A stretch of DNA of 64,000 bases from Polyangium mundeleinium (GCF_028369105.1 NZ_JAQNDO010000001.1:682001-746000); one strand, 5' to 3'. Shown: positions 50,292 to 59,090, numbered from the stretch's first letter. Made by a program: numbers and translations. Notes: generated from the sequence alone by a model not told the origin.

Positions 50292-53138
50292 ATGATGCGC
50301 CGCCTCGCGAACGTCGCCTTTGCCCTCGCCCTCGCCCTCGGCACGTTCTCGGGAGGGGCCGCGCGCGCAGACGCCCCCGCGAAGCCCGCTGCGGCGATGT
50401 TCGACGACGAGGCGCTCGAAAAGGACGTCGAGGCGCTTTATGCCGCGGGGAAATATGGAGAGGCGCTCGCGGCGGCGCAGAAGCTCGTCGCGCTCCGCGA
50501 GCAGAAGTACGGAAAAGAGCACGCGAAGACGGGCTCGGCGCTCTCCGATCTCGGCGGAATGTACCTCGCGACGGGCGATTACCCGAAGGCGGAGAGTTTT
50601 TTGCGCCGCGCGGTCGAGATCCTGGAGGTGTCGAAGGGATCGGACGATTTGCTCGCCACGGCGCTCAGCAACCTCGGCACCATGCTCAAGAAGAAGGGCG
50701 ATTCGAAGGGCGCCGAGAAGCTCTACGAGCGCGCCGTCGCCCTCGAAGAGAAGGGCGGCGCGCCGCGCGAATCGGCCCTCGGGACGGTGCTCGCGAATCT
50801 CGCCGGGCTTTACATGGCGACCGGGAGGCTCCCTCAGGCCGAGAAGGTGTTTCTTCGGGCCATTGCGATTCACGAGAAGGCCGGTCCCGAGCGTTCGCTC
50901 TTGAACGACCTCGGCAGCCTCGGCGCGTTGTATCGCGGCATGGGCCGCTACGACAAAGCCGCCGACCAGTACAACCGCGCCCTGCCGCTCGCGGCGCGTG
51001 TGCACGGGACGAACCACCCCGACGTGGGCCGGTTGCATCACAACATCGCGGTGTTCCTGACGGGGTCGAACCAGAAGGATCTCGCCGAGGAGCATTATCG
51101 AAACGCCGAGGCGATCCTCACGAGGACGCTCGGGCCCCGGCACCCCGATCTCGCCACGGTCTACAGCGATTGGGCGCTCCTGCGGACGCGGAGCGATTGG
51201 AAACAGGCCACCGAACTCTACGAGAAGTCGCTCGATATCGAGGAGCAATGGCTGGAGAACGCGCTCGTCGGTGGCACGGAGGAGGACAAGACGCTGTACG
51301 CGACGCGGCTCGAGACGGTCATGGATCGCGTCGTCTCGTTCGAATACGGGGGTGATGGCAGGGGTCGGCCGGAGGTCGTGCGTCTCGCGCTCGGCGCGGT
51401 GCTGCGCAACAAGGCGCGCGTGCTCGAAGCGTCGGCCGCACACATGGGCGCGCTGCGCGAGCGCATGAGCCCCGAGGACCGCACCTTGCTGGACGAGCTC
51501 GCCCGGGTGCGCGGCGCCTATGCGGCCGCCATGACGCGGGGGCCGCGCGGAATGACCGTGGCCGAGCACAACGCCGAGACGGATCGGCTCCGCGCGGAGG
51601 CGGACGCGATCGAGGCTCGGATCGCCGAGCACAGCGCGGGCTATCGTCGCGGCCGGGCGAAGGTGACGATCGAGGCCGTCGCCGCCCGCATCCCGAAAGA
51701 CGCGGTGCTGATGGAATTCGTCCGGTACCAGCCGCGCAGCACGCATTTCTACAGCGCAGCGAGCGAGAGGCTCGGTCCACCGAAATACATGGTCTACGTG
51801 CTCTGGCCGGACGGCGGGGTCTGGCACCATCAGATGAGCGTCGACGCCGTCGAGATCGACCGGAAGGTCGATATCATCCGCAGGGGGTTGCAAGATCCGA
51901 GCGCGCGGTCGAGCGACACCGGGACGCAGCTCGCATTGTTGCACGACGTCGTCTTCGGGCAGGTCGGCGCAAGGCTCGGCCAAGTGAAGCACGTCTTGAT
52001 CTCGCCCGACGCGGCGCTCGCGCTGGTGCCATTCGGCGCGCTCATCGATCGGGAGAACAAGTTTCTGATCTCCAAGTATTCGTTCACCTACCTCTCGACC
52101 GGGCGTGATTTGCTCCGGCTCGGCGCGGGCGGGGCGCGGCGGTCTGCGCCGCTGCTCGTGGCGAACCCCGATTACGATGCGCCCGGCGAGGCGGGGGCGA
52201 CGGCGCTGCCGGACGCGCCCAAAGGCTCGTTGCCCACGATTGCACGGGTGAAATTCTCGCCACTCCCGGGCACCGCGGAGGAGGCAGATGCCATTCGACG
52301 CCTCATGCCCGATCCGTCGGTGCGACTCGAACGCGTCGCCACGGAGACGGCGCTGAAGCAGGTCTCCTCGCCGCGCATCCTGCACGTCGCGACGCATGGG
52401 TTTTTCCTGGGCAGCGACGGGAAAGCAGGGCAGGGGAAGGCACGCGGACTCGAACTCGAAGTGCCGCCCGCGAGCCTGCCGCAGGTCGCGTCGGAGGTGG
52501 AGGGGCGCAAGCTGCCGGTGCCGCATCCGATGTTTCTTTCGGGCATTGCGCTCGCCGGCGCGAACGTGCGCAAAGGGCAGGCGGACGACGGGATCCTCAC
52601 GGCGTACGAGGCCTCGTCGCTCGATCTCACGGGCACGGAGCTCGTGGTGTTGAGCGCGTGCGAGACGGGCCTCGGCGAGCGGGCCGGGAGCGAAGGCGTG
52701 CGGGGGCTGCGCCGCGCGCTCGTGCTCGCGGGATCCGAGACGCAGGTGATGAGCCTGTGGCAGGTCGACGACGAGGCGACGCGCGACCTCATGACGAGCT
52801 ACTACCAAAAGCTCTTCCGTGAAGGAAAAGGGCGCGCCGAGGCAATGCGAGAATCGCAGCTTGGTCTGCTCCAGCGGCCGGAATACAACCACCCGTACTA
52901 CTGGGCGAGCTTCATCGTGTCCGGCGCGTGGGGCCCGCTGGAAGGCGTCACGCGCGCGAAGGAAAATGCCACGTCGGCGGCGCGTGGCGTTGTTCCGCCA
53001 GGCGGGGCGCGGGGCTGCGGCTGCGAGGTCAGAGGGGCGAACGAGGGCACGCAGGCGGCCTGGGGCGGGGTCGTGGCGCTCGTCGTGCTCGCGGCCGCGC
53101 GCCGCATTCGTGTGGCTCGCGCGCGAGGACAGGGATAA
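50292..53138 (+). CDS. Secreted TPR-CHAT protease with MYXO-CTERM-like anchor
   Basis: 948 residues from ATG 50292 (or 50295). A signal peptide (MMRRLANVAFALALALGTFS...ARADAP) is followed by five or six Kinesin-light-chain-type TPRs (about 50-330), a helical linker, then a CHAT domain with catalytic His702 (HVATHGFF) and Cys790 (VVLSACETG), the caspase-like dyad. The C-terminus has GCGCEV, then a hydrophobic helix (WGGVVALVVLAAA), then an Arg-rich end, the layout of the MYXO-CTERM sorting signal that places proteins on the myxobacterial surface. An exported CHAT protease is unusual, since most act inside the cell. Divergent from the MoxR cluster. Confidence 0.88.
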   Translation: MMRRLANVAFALALALGTFSGGAARADAPAKPAAAMFDDEALEKDVEALYAAGKYGEALAAAQKLVALREQKYGKEHAKTGSALSDLGGMYLATGDYPKAESFLRRAVEILEVSKGSDDLLATALSNLGTMLKKKGDSKGAEKLYERAVALEEKGGAPRESALGTVLANLAGLYMATGRLPQAEKVFLRAIAIHEKAGPERSLLNDLGSLGALYRGMGRYDKAADQYNRALPLAARVHGTNHPDVGRLHHNIAVFLTGSNQKDLAEEHYRNAEAILTRTLGPRHPDLATVYSDWALLRTRSDWKQATELYEKSLDIEEQWLENALVGGTEEDKTLYATRLETVMDRVVSFEYGGDGRGRPEVVRLALGAVLRNKARVLEASAAHMGALRERMSPEDRTLLDELARVRGAYAAAMTRGPRGMTVAEHNAETDRLRAEADAIEARIAEHSAGYRRGRAKVTIEAVAARIPKDAVLMEFVRYQPRSTHFYSAASERLGPPKYMVYVLWPDGGVWHHQMSVDAVEIDRKVDIIRRGLQDPSARSSDTGTQLALLHDVVFGQVGARLGQVKHVLISPDAALALVPFGALIDRENKFLISKYSFTYLSTGRDLLRLGAGGARRSAPLLVANPDYDAPGEAGATALPDAPKGSLPTIARVKFSPLPGTAEEADAIRRLMPDPSVRLERVATETALKQVSSPRILHVATHGFFLGSDGKAGQGKARGLELEVPPASLPQVASEVEGRKLPVPHPMFLSGIALAGANVRKGQADDGILTAYEASSLDLTGTELVVLSACETGLGERAGSEGVRGLRRALVLAGSETQVMSLWQVDDEATRDLMTSYYQKLFREGKGRAEAMRESQLGLLQRPEYNHPYYWASFIVSGAWGPLEGVTRAKENATSAARGVVPPGGARGCGCEVRGANEGTQAAWGGVVALVVLAAARRIRVARARGQG

Positions 53139-53148
53139 GCTCGGCCCC

Positions 53149-54468
53149 ATGTCGCGAAGGCTCTCCGGCATGGGAGACGTCGATCCCCTCGCCGTACCCC
53201 TCCCGCATGGGACGGAGGTGACGACCCGCGTGGATCGGACGCTTGGCGAGCGTCTGGTCCCGCAAGGCGCGCTCGGACGTGTGGTCGGATCCGGCCGGGG
53301 GGTTTGGGGGCACAGCTCGGTCGAGCCGAGCGGAGCCCCCAACGTCGAACGGGAGTTCTTCGATGTCCTCGTCGTCGGCGTGGGGACGGTGCGGTATTCA
53401 CGCGAGGAGCTCGTGCCGCGCAAGGTTGGCCAGGTGCGGTATGCGCGGCGGCGCGAGGACGCGTGGTCGGCGCTGCTGCCTTGTGTGGTGGTCGACGCGG
53501 TCGTCGGTTCGAGGACGTGGGGTTTGTCGGACGAGACCTCGGACGAGGATCGGCGCGGCGTGTTCGTCTTGCCGTTCCCGTTCACGACCGGGCTCGTCGA
53601 GCCGCCCCAGGACCTCGTGTCCGAGGACGGGAGCCGCACGTATTGGGAGATGGGAAAGGCGATCCGGCAGGCGCTGCGGGCCGATCCGAACACGCTGGAG
53701 ATGCTGTTCGCGGCCGCGTCGCAGCCGGCGAGCGAGAAGGATCCGATGGGCCGCTGGCTCGTCGAGGCGCGTGACGCGTTCGTCTCGGTGGAGATCCACG
53801 CGAGCTTCGGGCGGTACGCGCTCTCGCAGCTCTCGCGTTTGTCGCACGATACGCGCCTCGCCGAGCATCGCGCGATCGTGCTCGGCTGGCTGCGCGAGGA
53901 TCCGACGCTCGGGCTCGACGAGGCGGCGGCGCGGCTCGCGAAGGAGACGCACATCGTGGCCCCGACGCCCGAGGACGCGCTTCTGCGCGCGCGCGAGTAC
54001 CTGAAGCAGCTTTACCGATCGATGGCCGATCAGGGCTTGCTCGAAGGGCGCGAGTGGACGGCGCTCGCCGCGTACGCGCGCGCGGGCGAGAGCGCGCTCC
54101 TGCCTTCGCCGCGCGAGCTCCGGCCGAAGAATGCCTACAACCTGGTGCGCCTCATCGATCTGTCGATCCGATGGCTCCGGACGGGCGAGCCGGAGCTTTG
54201 CGTGCGCGACGAGCTCAGGCCCGTGCTGCTCGACATCAAGAAGGGGCGCGTACCGCTCGCGGATGTGATCACGCTGGCGGAGTCGCTCACGCCGGAGCTC
54301 GAAGCGGCGCGGCGGGAGAGCAAGCTGCCGCGGCGCGCGGACGTGCGGCGGGCCGAGGCCGCGCTGCGAAGGATCCGCGAAGAGGCTGCGCGGAGGTTTT
54401 TCGAGGGCAGGGAAGGGCCCTTCGGCAAGGACGCGGCGCCCGCACCGGAGGCGCGCTGGGACGAATGA
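53149..54468 (+). CDS. RlaP-like nucleotidyltransferase with N-terminal extension
   Basis: 439 residues from ATG 53149 (a second ATG at 53170 is possible). Residues about 115-140 read VVGSRTWGLSDETSDEDRRG, the DNA polymerase beta-type nucleotidyltransferase motif hG[GS]...[DE]x[DE], as in the RlaP/COG3541 family implicated in RNA repair. The first 100 residues are beta-rich, with an SH3-like feel, and are not part of that family core. The C-terminal half is helical (NAYNLVRLIDLSIRWL is family-typical). The gene starts eleven bases after the CHAT stop and is followed by a second, shorter nucleotidyltransferase. Target unknown. Confidence 0.83.
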   Translation: MSRRLSGMGDVDPLAVPLPHGTEVTTRVDRTLGERLVPQGALGRVVGSGRGVWGHSSVEPSGAPNVEREFFDVLVVGVGTVRYSREELVPRKVGQVRYARRREDAWSALLPCVVVDAVVGSRTWGLSDETSDEDRRGVFVLPFPFTTGLVEPPQDLVSEDGSRTYWEMGKAIRQALRADPNTLEMLFAAASQPASEKDPMGRWLVEARDAFVSVEIHASFGRYALSQLSRLSHDTRLAEHRAIVLGWLREDPTLGLDEAAARLAKETHIVAPTPEDALLRAREYLKQLYRSMADQGLLEGREWTALAAYARAGESALLPSPRELRPKNAYNLVRLIDLSIRWLRTGEPELCVRDELRPVLLDIKKGRVPLADVITLAESLTPELEAARRESKLPRRADVRRAEAALRRIREEAARRFFEGREGPFGKDAAPAPEARWDE

Positions 54469-54475
54469 GGGATCA

Positions 54476-55300
54476 ATGACGAACGAGAAGGGCCGAGAGG
54501 CGATCGAGCTCGTGATGCAATTCGACGTCCTGCCCGACGGGCAAGCCAAGGTGGCCCGCGGCGTCCTGGAGGAAGAGGGCAAGGCCCGCGAGCACATCGT
54601 CGTCCTGCTGAGCGGCGCGCACGCGTATGGGTTCGCCTCGCCCGACAGTGATCTCGATTTGAAGGCGGTGCACGTGGTGCCGACGTCGCTGCTCGTGGGC
54701 CTCGACATGGCGCCGGGCGCGCGGGACCGCATGGAGGTGATCGAGGGGGTGGAGATCGATTACACCTCGAACGAGGTCGGCCCCGTGCTCGCCGGGGTCC
54801 TCGGGGGAAATGGCAATTACGTGGAGCGGCTCCTCGGCGCGCCCGCGCTCGTGGCGAGCCCGCTGCTCGAAGGGCTGCGCCCGCTCGTGCGCGCGGCGCT
54901 GTCGCGGCGCGTGTACCGGCATTACGCGGGGTTTGCCCAGAATCAGCGCAAGGCGGCCGAGGAGGAGGGCGGCACGACGGCGAAGCGCGTGCTCTACGTG
55001 CTGCGCACGGCGCTCACGGGGACGCACCTGCTCCGCGCAGGCGAGGTGGTGACGGACGTGGCCCGGCTGTTCCCCGAATACGGCTTCGAGGAGGCGAGCG
55101 AGCTCGTGACCATGAAGCGCGCGGGCGAGAAGACGAAGCTCTCGACGCGGGAGGTGAAGCGATTCCGCGCGTGCCTCGATCGGGCGATGCGCCTGCTCGA
55201 AGGGGCGCGCGAACCCTCGGTCCTGCCGGAGAAGCCGTCGGACGAGGCGTTCCGCGCGCTCTCGGGGTGGCTCATCGCGCTTCGCAAACAGCGGTTTTGA
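54476..55300 (+). CDS. RlaP-like nucleotidyltransferase
   Basis: 274 residues from ATG 54476 (GAGGGATCA upstream), seven bases after the first nucleotidyltransferase. LLSGAHAYGFASPDSDLDLKA (about 45-63) is the nucleotidyltransferase motif with the SDxDxK metal-binding aspartates. KRVLYVLRTALTGTHLLRAG and later helices match the RlaP/COG3541 type. It lacks the N-terminal extension of its neighbour. Two adjacent, divergent copies suggest a heterodimer or two targets. Both probably depend on the promoter upstream of the CHAT gene or one just inside its 3' end. Confidence 0.85.
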   Translation: MTNEKGREAIELVMQFDVLPDGQAKVARGVLEEEGKAREHIVVLLSGAHAYGFASPDSDLDLKAVHVVPTSLLVGLDMAPGARDRMEVIEGVEIDYTSNEVGPVLAGVLGGNGNYVERLLGAPALVASPLLEGLRPLVRAALSRRVYRHYAGFAQNQRKAAEEEGGTTAKRVLYVLRTALTGTHLLRAGEVVTDVARLFPEYGFEEASELVTMKRAGEKTKLSTREVKRFRACLDRAMRLLEGAREPSVLPEKPSDEAFRALSGWLIALRKQRF

Positions 55301-55306
55301 GGCGTC

Positions 55307-57079
55307 TCAGCCGCGGCCCTTTCCCATCCGCACGAGCCGCCCCGGCCGCGCCCCCGTGAGCCGCCCGTTCTCCACGATGACCTCGCCGGCCACGAGCGTC
55401 GCCACGTAGCCCTCCACCTGCTGCATGAGGCGCTGCCCCCCGGCCGGCAGGTCGCGCTGCATGAAGGGGGACCCGAGGCGCAGGTTGTCGAAATCGACGA
55501 TGTTGATGTCCGCCCGTTGCCCCGGCTTCAAGGTGCCGCGGTCGTCGAGGCCGAGGAACCGCGCGGTGTCGTGCGCCTGCATTTTGACGAGGCGCTCCAC
55601 GGGGATCTTGCCCTCGGCCCGATCACGGCCCCAGTGCGTGAGCAAGAACGTCGGGAAGCTCGCGTCGCAAATGGTACCCACGTGCGCGCCGCCGTCGCCG
55701 AGGCCCGGCAGCGAGAGCGGGTGCAGGAGCATGCGGCGCACGACGTCGAGGTTCATTTCGGTGTAATTGTAGAGCGGGAAATACAGGAGCGCGCGGCCGT
55801 CCTGTTCGAGCATCGCGTCGTAGATGACCGAGAGGAGCGGCAAACCGCCGCGCGTCGCGTCGCCCGCCAGGCTCGTGAGCCCGGACGGCTCGTAGTTCGG
55901 CGCTTCGCCGAGCCGGAAGAGGCGCATCGCCACGAGGAGCGGGTTTGCCAGGAAAAAGTCCGCGAGCGGCGGCAAGGGGCTGCCGTCGCCGGCGACCTTT
56001 CCGCTTTTCTCCGAGAGGAGCCGGGCGCGGAAGCTGGGATCCCGCATCTGCGCGACACGCGCGTCGAGCGGCAAGGAGGCGATTTCCCGGTAGCTCGGGA
56101 ATCCCATGAACGGGTGGAACGTGGCCGTGAGGCCGAGCAAGACGCCAATGGGCCGCGCCGCGACCTGGCAACGAATGTCCATGCCGGCGAGCGCGGCGCG
56201 CTCGGCGCGCTCGAAAATGCGCTCCCATTGCCGCGGGGCGTGGTCGCGTTGCATGGTGGAGACGCTGAGCGGCCGGCCGGAGACCTCGGCCATCCGTTCG
56301 AGCAGGTCGAATTCGGCCGGGAAATACTCCTCGCCGCGGAACATGTCGAAATCGCTGACGGCCTGGACGACGCCGTGCGGGAGGCCGGCGAAGGCGCGCG
56401 CGATTCCCGCGAGCTCGTCGCCCCGGGCTTCGGAGCCGGGCGTGGGTTTGCCCTGCGCGCTCCTGTGGTTGTCGGTGCGGCCCGTGGAGAAGCCAGCCGC
56501 GCCGGCGAGCAGCGCCTCCCGGAGGAGCGCGCGCATGGATTCGACGTCGGATTCGGTCGCGCTCTCCTCGGCGACGGCGCGCTCGCCCATCACGTACACG
56601 CGCAGGGCGTCGTGCGGGACCTGGCAGACGAAATCGATCGCGCGGCGCCTCTTTTCGAGGACGTTCATGTACTCCGGAAAACTCTCCCAGCCCCACGTGA
56701 GGCCCTCGGCCAGCGCGCTGCCCGGGATGTCCTCGACGCCCTCCATGAGCTCGATGAGCTTTTCGTGGTCGCTCGGCCGCACGGGCGCGAATCCGACGCC
56801 GCAATTGCCCATGACGCAGGTCGTGACGCCGTGGAGCGACGAGGGCGCGAGCTCCTCGTCCCACGAGATCTGCCCGTCGTAGTGCGTGTGGATGTCCAGA
56901 AACCCCGGGATCACCAGGGCGCCCTGGGCCGAGATCGTGCGCGCGGCGCTCTCGGGGCAGTCGCCGACGTCGACGATCTTGCCGTCCTTGATGCCGATAT
57001 CGCCGGAATGACGCGGCGCGCCCGTGCCGTCGACGAGGGTGCCGCCCACGATCTTGACGTCGTACATGGCGCCGATCAT
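55307..57079 (-). CDS. Amidohydrolase, N-acyl-D-amino-acid deacylase-like
   Basis: 590 residues from ATG 57079 (ATG 57067, MYDVKIVGG, is also possible; neither has a good ribosome site). The N-terminal beta domain (VKIVGGTLVDGTGAPRHSGDIGI) leads into the metal-dependent barrel with H64-T-H66 (LDIHTHYDGQ), the MGNCGVGFAP loop typical of D-aminoacylases, a late GDGGAHVG, and a C-terminal RADINIVDFD return to the beta domain. The enzyme likely deacylates N-acyl-D-amino acids or a related amide. Length is within the family range. It is transcribed towards the nucleotidyltransferase genes and ends seven bases from them. Confidence 0.88.
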   Translation of the reverse strand: MIGAMYDVKIVGGTLVDGTGAPRHSGDIGIKDGKIVDVGDCPESAARTISAQGALVIPGFLDIHTHYDGQISWDEELAPSSLHGVTTCVMGNCGVGFAPVRPSDHEKLIELMEGVEDIPGSALAEGLTWGWESFPEYMNVLEKRRRAIDFVCQVPHDALRVYVMGERAVAEESATESDVESMRALLREALLAGAAGFSTGRTDNHRSAQGKPTPGSEARGDELAGIARAFAGLPHGVVQAVSDFDMFRGEEYFPAEFDLLERMAEVSGRPLSVSTMQRDHAPRQWERIFERAERAALAGMDIRCQVAARPIGVLLGLTATFHPFMGFPSYREIASLPLDARVAQMRDPSFRARLLSEKSGKVAGDGSPLPPLADFFLANPLLVAMRLFRLGEAPNYEPSGLTSLAGDATRGGLPLLSVIYDAMLEQDGRALLYFPLYNYTEMNLDVVRRMLLHPLSLPGLGDGGAHVGTICDASFPTFLLTHWGRDRAEGKIPVERLVKMQAHDTARFLGLDDRGTLKPGQRADINIVDFDNLRLGSPFMQRDLPAGGQRLMQQVEGYVATLVAGEVIVENGRLTGARPGRLVRMGKGRG

Positions 57080-57158
57080 CGGCCGAAGCCCGAGGCCCTG
57101 GCAAGGGCATTCGGACCCCCCGGGCCCGGGGACGCGTCTCGGACGGAGGAGGCCTTCG

Positions 57159-57186
57159 GGGGAGCGAGGTTCGGGCCTCGCTCCCC
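57159..57186 (-). terminator. Strong hairpin downstream of the transglutaminase-like gene
   Basis: Perfect 11-base arms GGGGAGCGAGG and CCTCGCTCCCC around TTCGGG, 13 bases beyond the stop of the lipoprotein gene and 80 bases before the deacylase start. No T tract follows on the minus strand, so it may be a weak or factor-assisted terminator, or a stabilising 3' hairpin. Confidence 0.55.
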
Positions 57187-57199
57187 GGCGCCCCGGGAT

Positions 57200-58261
57200 T
57201 CACCGGCCGCGGATGCGGTCGACGAACTCGGTCCGGATTTGCGGGTTGTGGCTGCCGCGCGGGACGCGTTCGGGCACGACGATCGCGTAATCGGGGTGAT
57301 CCCATTGCGACCGGTCGGTCCAGGCGCTCGACGTCACGCCGAATCGATTGCCCTGCCACTTGCCCTTGAGGTCGTAGGTGTACTCGCGAGAGTCCTCGAG
57401 CATGCCCACGAAATTGCGATCGTCGACGTGCGGGCTCACGAGGAAGAGCCAGGTGCGGACGTGTGCCACGTTCTTGTTGCTTGCATCTCTCTCGACCCGC
57501 GTGATGGTCTTCCACGCCGGCTCGTTCCACACCTCGGGGCCCGCGTCCTCGTCGATGATGAAGGCCCGCTTCCGGCCGATGAGCTCGGTCTCGATGACAC
57601 GGTGCAGCTCGTGGGGCAGGACGTCCTCGTAGACGTCGTCCCATTCACCATTGAATCGGCTGCCCACGAGCGTGAGCGGCGGGACCTTTTCGTACGTCTT
57701 CAGAAGGAGCGCCTTCAGGTCCCCGACCGTGAACGTCACCTCGCCTTGCGTCAAAGAGCGCGTCGGCTCGGGCTCGAGGATTGACGCCAGGGCCCACGCG
57801 TCGCAGAGGCCCGACCATGAGGCCGCGCGCGGCTGGTAGAGCTCCTTGCGCTCGTAGGCCGCGGCCGACGTGCGCGTATTGCCCGCTTTCTCCACCCAGA
57901 TGTCGTATTTCTCGAGCGTCGAAGCCTCGCCGTTTTTCCCCTGGAACAGGGTGTCCTCCCAAAGGGGGTACCACCAGGACGACCAGGGCTTTCTGGTTGC
58001 TTCCGCCTTGCGTTCTCCCTCCTCGACCCAGTAGAGCGGCTGCCCCGTCGCCGAGTTTCCGCCGCCAGTGCCGCCGGTGCCGCCTGCTCCTCCCCCACCG
58101 CCGCCGGTGCCGCCGTCACCTCCATGTCCGCCGGTGTTGTCCGGGCAATCCTCCGCCTGCTCGCAATCGGGGCCGGTGGCCGTGGTGCCGCCGATGCCGC
58201 AACCGGCGCCTACGAGGCCGATCACGAGGAGGGTGGAGGTCGTCACGATACGAATCGCCAT
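57200..58261 (-). CDS. Transglutaminase-elicitor-like lipoprotein
   Basis: 353 residues from ATG 58261. The signal peptide ends at Cys21 with an imperfect lipobox (GAGC), followed by a Gly/Thr-rich spacer (about 43-70). The mature part matches the transglutaminase elicitor (GP42-type) family of Phytophthora: WYPLWEDTL, EKYDIWVEKAG, WSGLCDAWALASILEPEP with candidate catalytic Cys153, VTFTVGDLKALLLKTY, IGRKRAFIIDEDAGPEVWNEPAW. Oomycete and most bacterial members have GLCHAWA where this has GLCDAWA. It may crosslink or modify proteins at the cell surface. Recognition is by remembered motif, so moderate confidence. Confidence 0.75.
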   Translation of the reverse strand: MAIRIVTTSTLLVIGLVGAGCGIGGTTATGPDCEQAEDCPDNTGGHGGDGGTGGGGGGAGGTGGTGGGNSATGQPLYWVEEGERKAEATRKPWSSWWYPLWEDTLFQGKNGEASTLEKYDIWVEKAGNTRTSAAAYERKELYQPRAASWSGLCDAWALASILEPEPTRSLTQGEVTFTVGDLKALLLKTYEKVPPLTLVGSRFNGEWDDVYEDVLPHELHRVIETELIGRKRAFIIDEDAGPEVWNEPAWKTITRVERDASNKNVAHVRTWLFLVSPHVDDRNFVGMLEDSREYTYDLKGKWQGNRFGVTSSAWTDRSQWDHPDYAIVVPERVPRGSHNPQIRTEFVDRIRGR

Positions 58262-58303
58262 GAGCCGTCTCCTTGGATGTTTGTCCCGGAATGCTCAGGG
58301 GAT

Positions 58304-58346
58304 TTTTGCAAAAGGCCAGGCGGCCGAGCCACGCGGCCCGGCCGCC
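58304..58346 (-). terminator. Intrinsic-terminator-like hairpin after the small secreted protein gene
   Basis: GGCGGCC (58319-58325) pairs with GGCCGCC (58340-58346); on the minus strand the hairpin is followed by GGCCTTTTGC, a short T run. It lies about 37 bases beyond the stop at 58383, the expected place for termination before the next gene. The adjoining TTTTGCAAAA (58304-58313) is itself a perfect palindrome. Confidence 0.5.
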
Positions 58347-58367
58347 CGACGAGCGCGCTTCTTTCAC

Positions 58368-58395
58368 CTCAGCGCGACTTGCTCAGCGCGACTTG
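58368..58395. repeat. 14-bp tandem duplication at a gene end
   Basis: CTCAGCGCGACTTG occurs twice in direct succession (58368-58381 and 58382-58395). The second copy contains the last codons and TGA stop of the small secreted protein; the first copy is a duplicate just past the stop. Confidence 0.85.
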
Positions 58396-59075
58396 CGGCC
58401 CACGAGGCCCGGGAGCGCCGGGAGCTGCCCGCCGATGGCCGGACGCACGCCGATGGCCGGGTTGACCTGCACGCCGCCCGGAAGTCCCTTGCCGGCATTC
58501 TGGGCCGGAGCGGCCGGCGCCGGGGCCTTCGGAGGCTCATTCACGAGCGCGGGCGCCGCGCACATGTCGTACACGCGACCCGTCGGGGTGCGCGTGGCGA
58601 GCTGCTGGTTGCTCTTGATCGCGGCGTCGAGCCGGCCCTGGCAGAACTCGTTCATGTTGCCCTGGAAGCTCTGAATCTCCTGGCACGAGAGCGAGAAGCT
58701 CTGCGTGTGGGTGACCTGGACCTCCTTGAAACGCGGGCACATCGTCTGCGACACGCCGATCGACGCCGCTTGATCCTGCCGGATGACGTAATACTTGTCC
58801 GAGCTCAGAGACGCCGTGATCCGGCGCGAGTTGTCCATTTCCACGGAGTCGCTCTGCTCGGCCTCCCAGACGAGCCGGTTATCCTCGCAGGTCAGCCGAA
58901 TGGCATTCGGCTGGCGCTGGCTTTGGAATGCCGACGGGTTCTGACAGGCCGACTGGAGTTGCTGCCACGAGAGCTGCTTGAGCCCCGCGCTCTGACCAGC
59001 CCCCGTCTCCGCGAAAGCCGTGGCCCCGAGAGCGAAGGTCGAGACGAGAGCGGCGGCTGCGATGTGCTTGAGCAT
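58383..59075 (-). CDS. Small secreted protein, unknown family
   Basis: 230 residues from ATG 59075, with GGAGGAGG seven bases upstream, one of the best ribosome sites in the window. The signal peptide MLKHIAAAALVSTFALGATA ends in AFAE. The mature domain has six cysteines (for example QSACQNP, RLTCEDN, TMCPRF, LSCQEI, NEFCQG, DMCAAP) that could form three disulfides, then a Pro/Ala/Gly-rich tail. No family recognised. The strong ribosome site and terminator suggest an abundant exported protein with its own transcript. Confidence 0.8.
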   Translation of the reverse strand: MLKHIAAAALVSTFALGATAFAETGAGQSAGLKQLSWQQLQSACQNPSAFQSQRQPNAIRLTCEDNRLVWEAEQSDSVEMDNSRRITASLSSDKYYVIRQDQAASIGVSQTMCPRFKEVQVTHTQSFSLSCQEIQSFQGNMNEFCQGRLDAAIKSNQQLATRTPTGRVYDMCAAPALVNEPPKAPAPAAPAQNAGKGLPGGVQVNPAIGVRPAIGGQLPALPGLVGRKSR

Positions 59076-59090
59076 GGGTTCCTCCTCCAC

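Noticed and set aside
48498-53954. 1,818-codon minus-strand frame.
   Set aside because: Crosses the WGR gene in another frame and the CHAT gene antisense; no domains and no plausible start.
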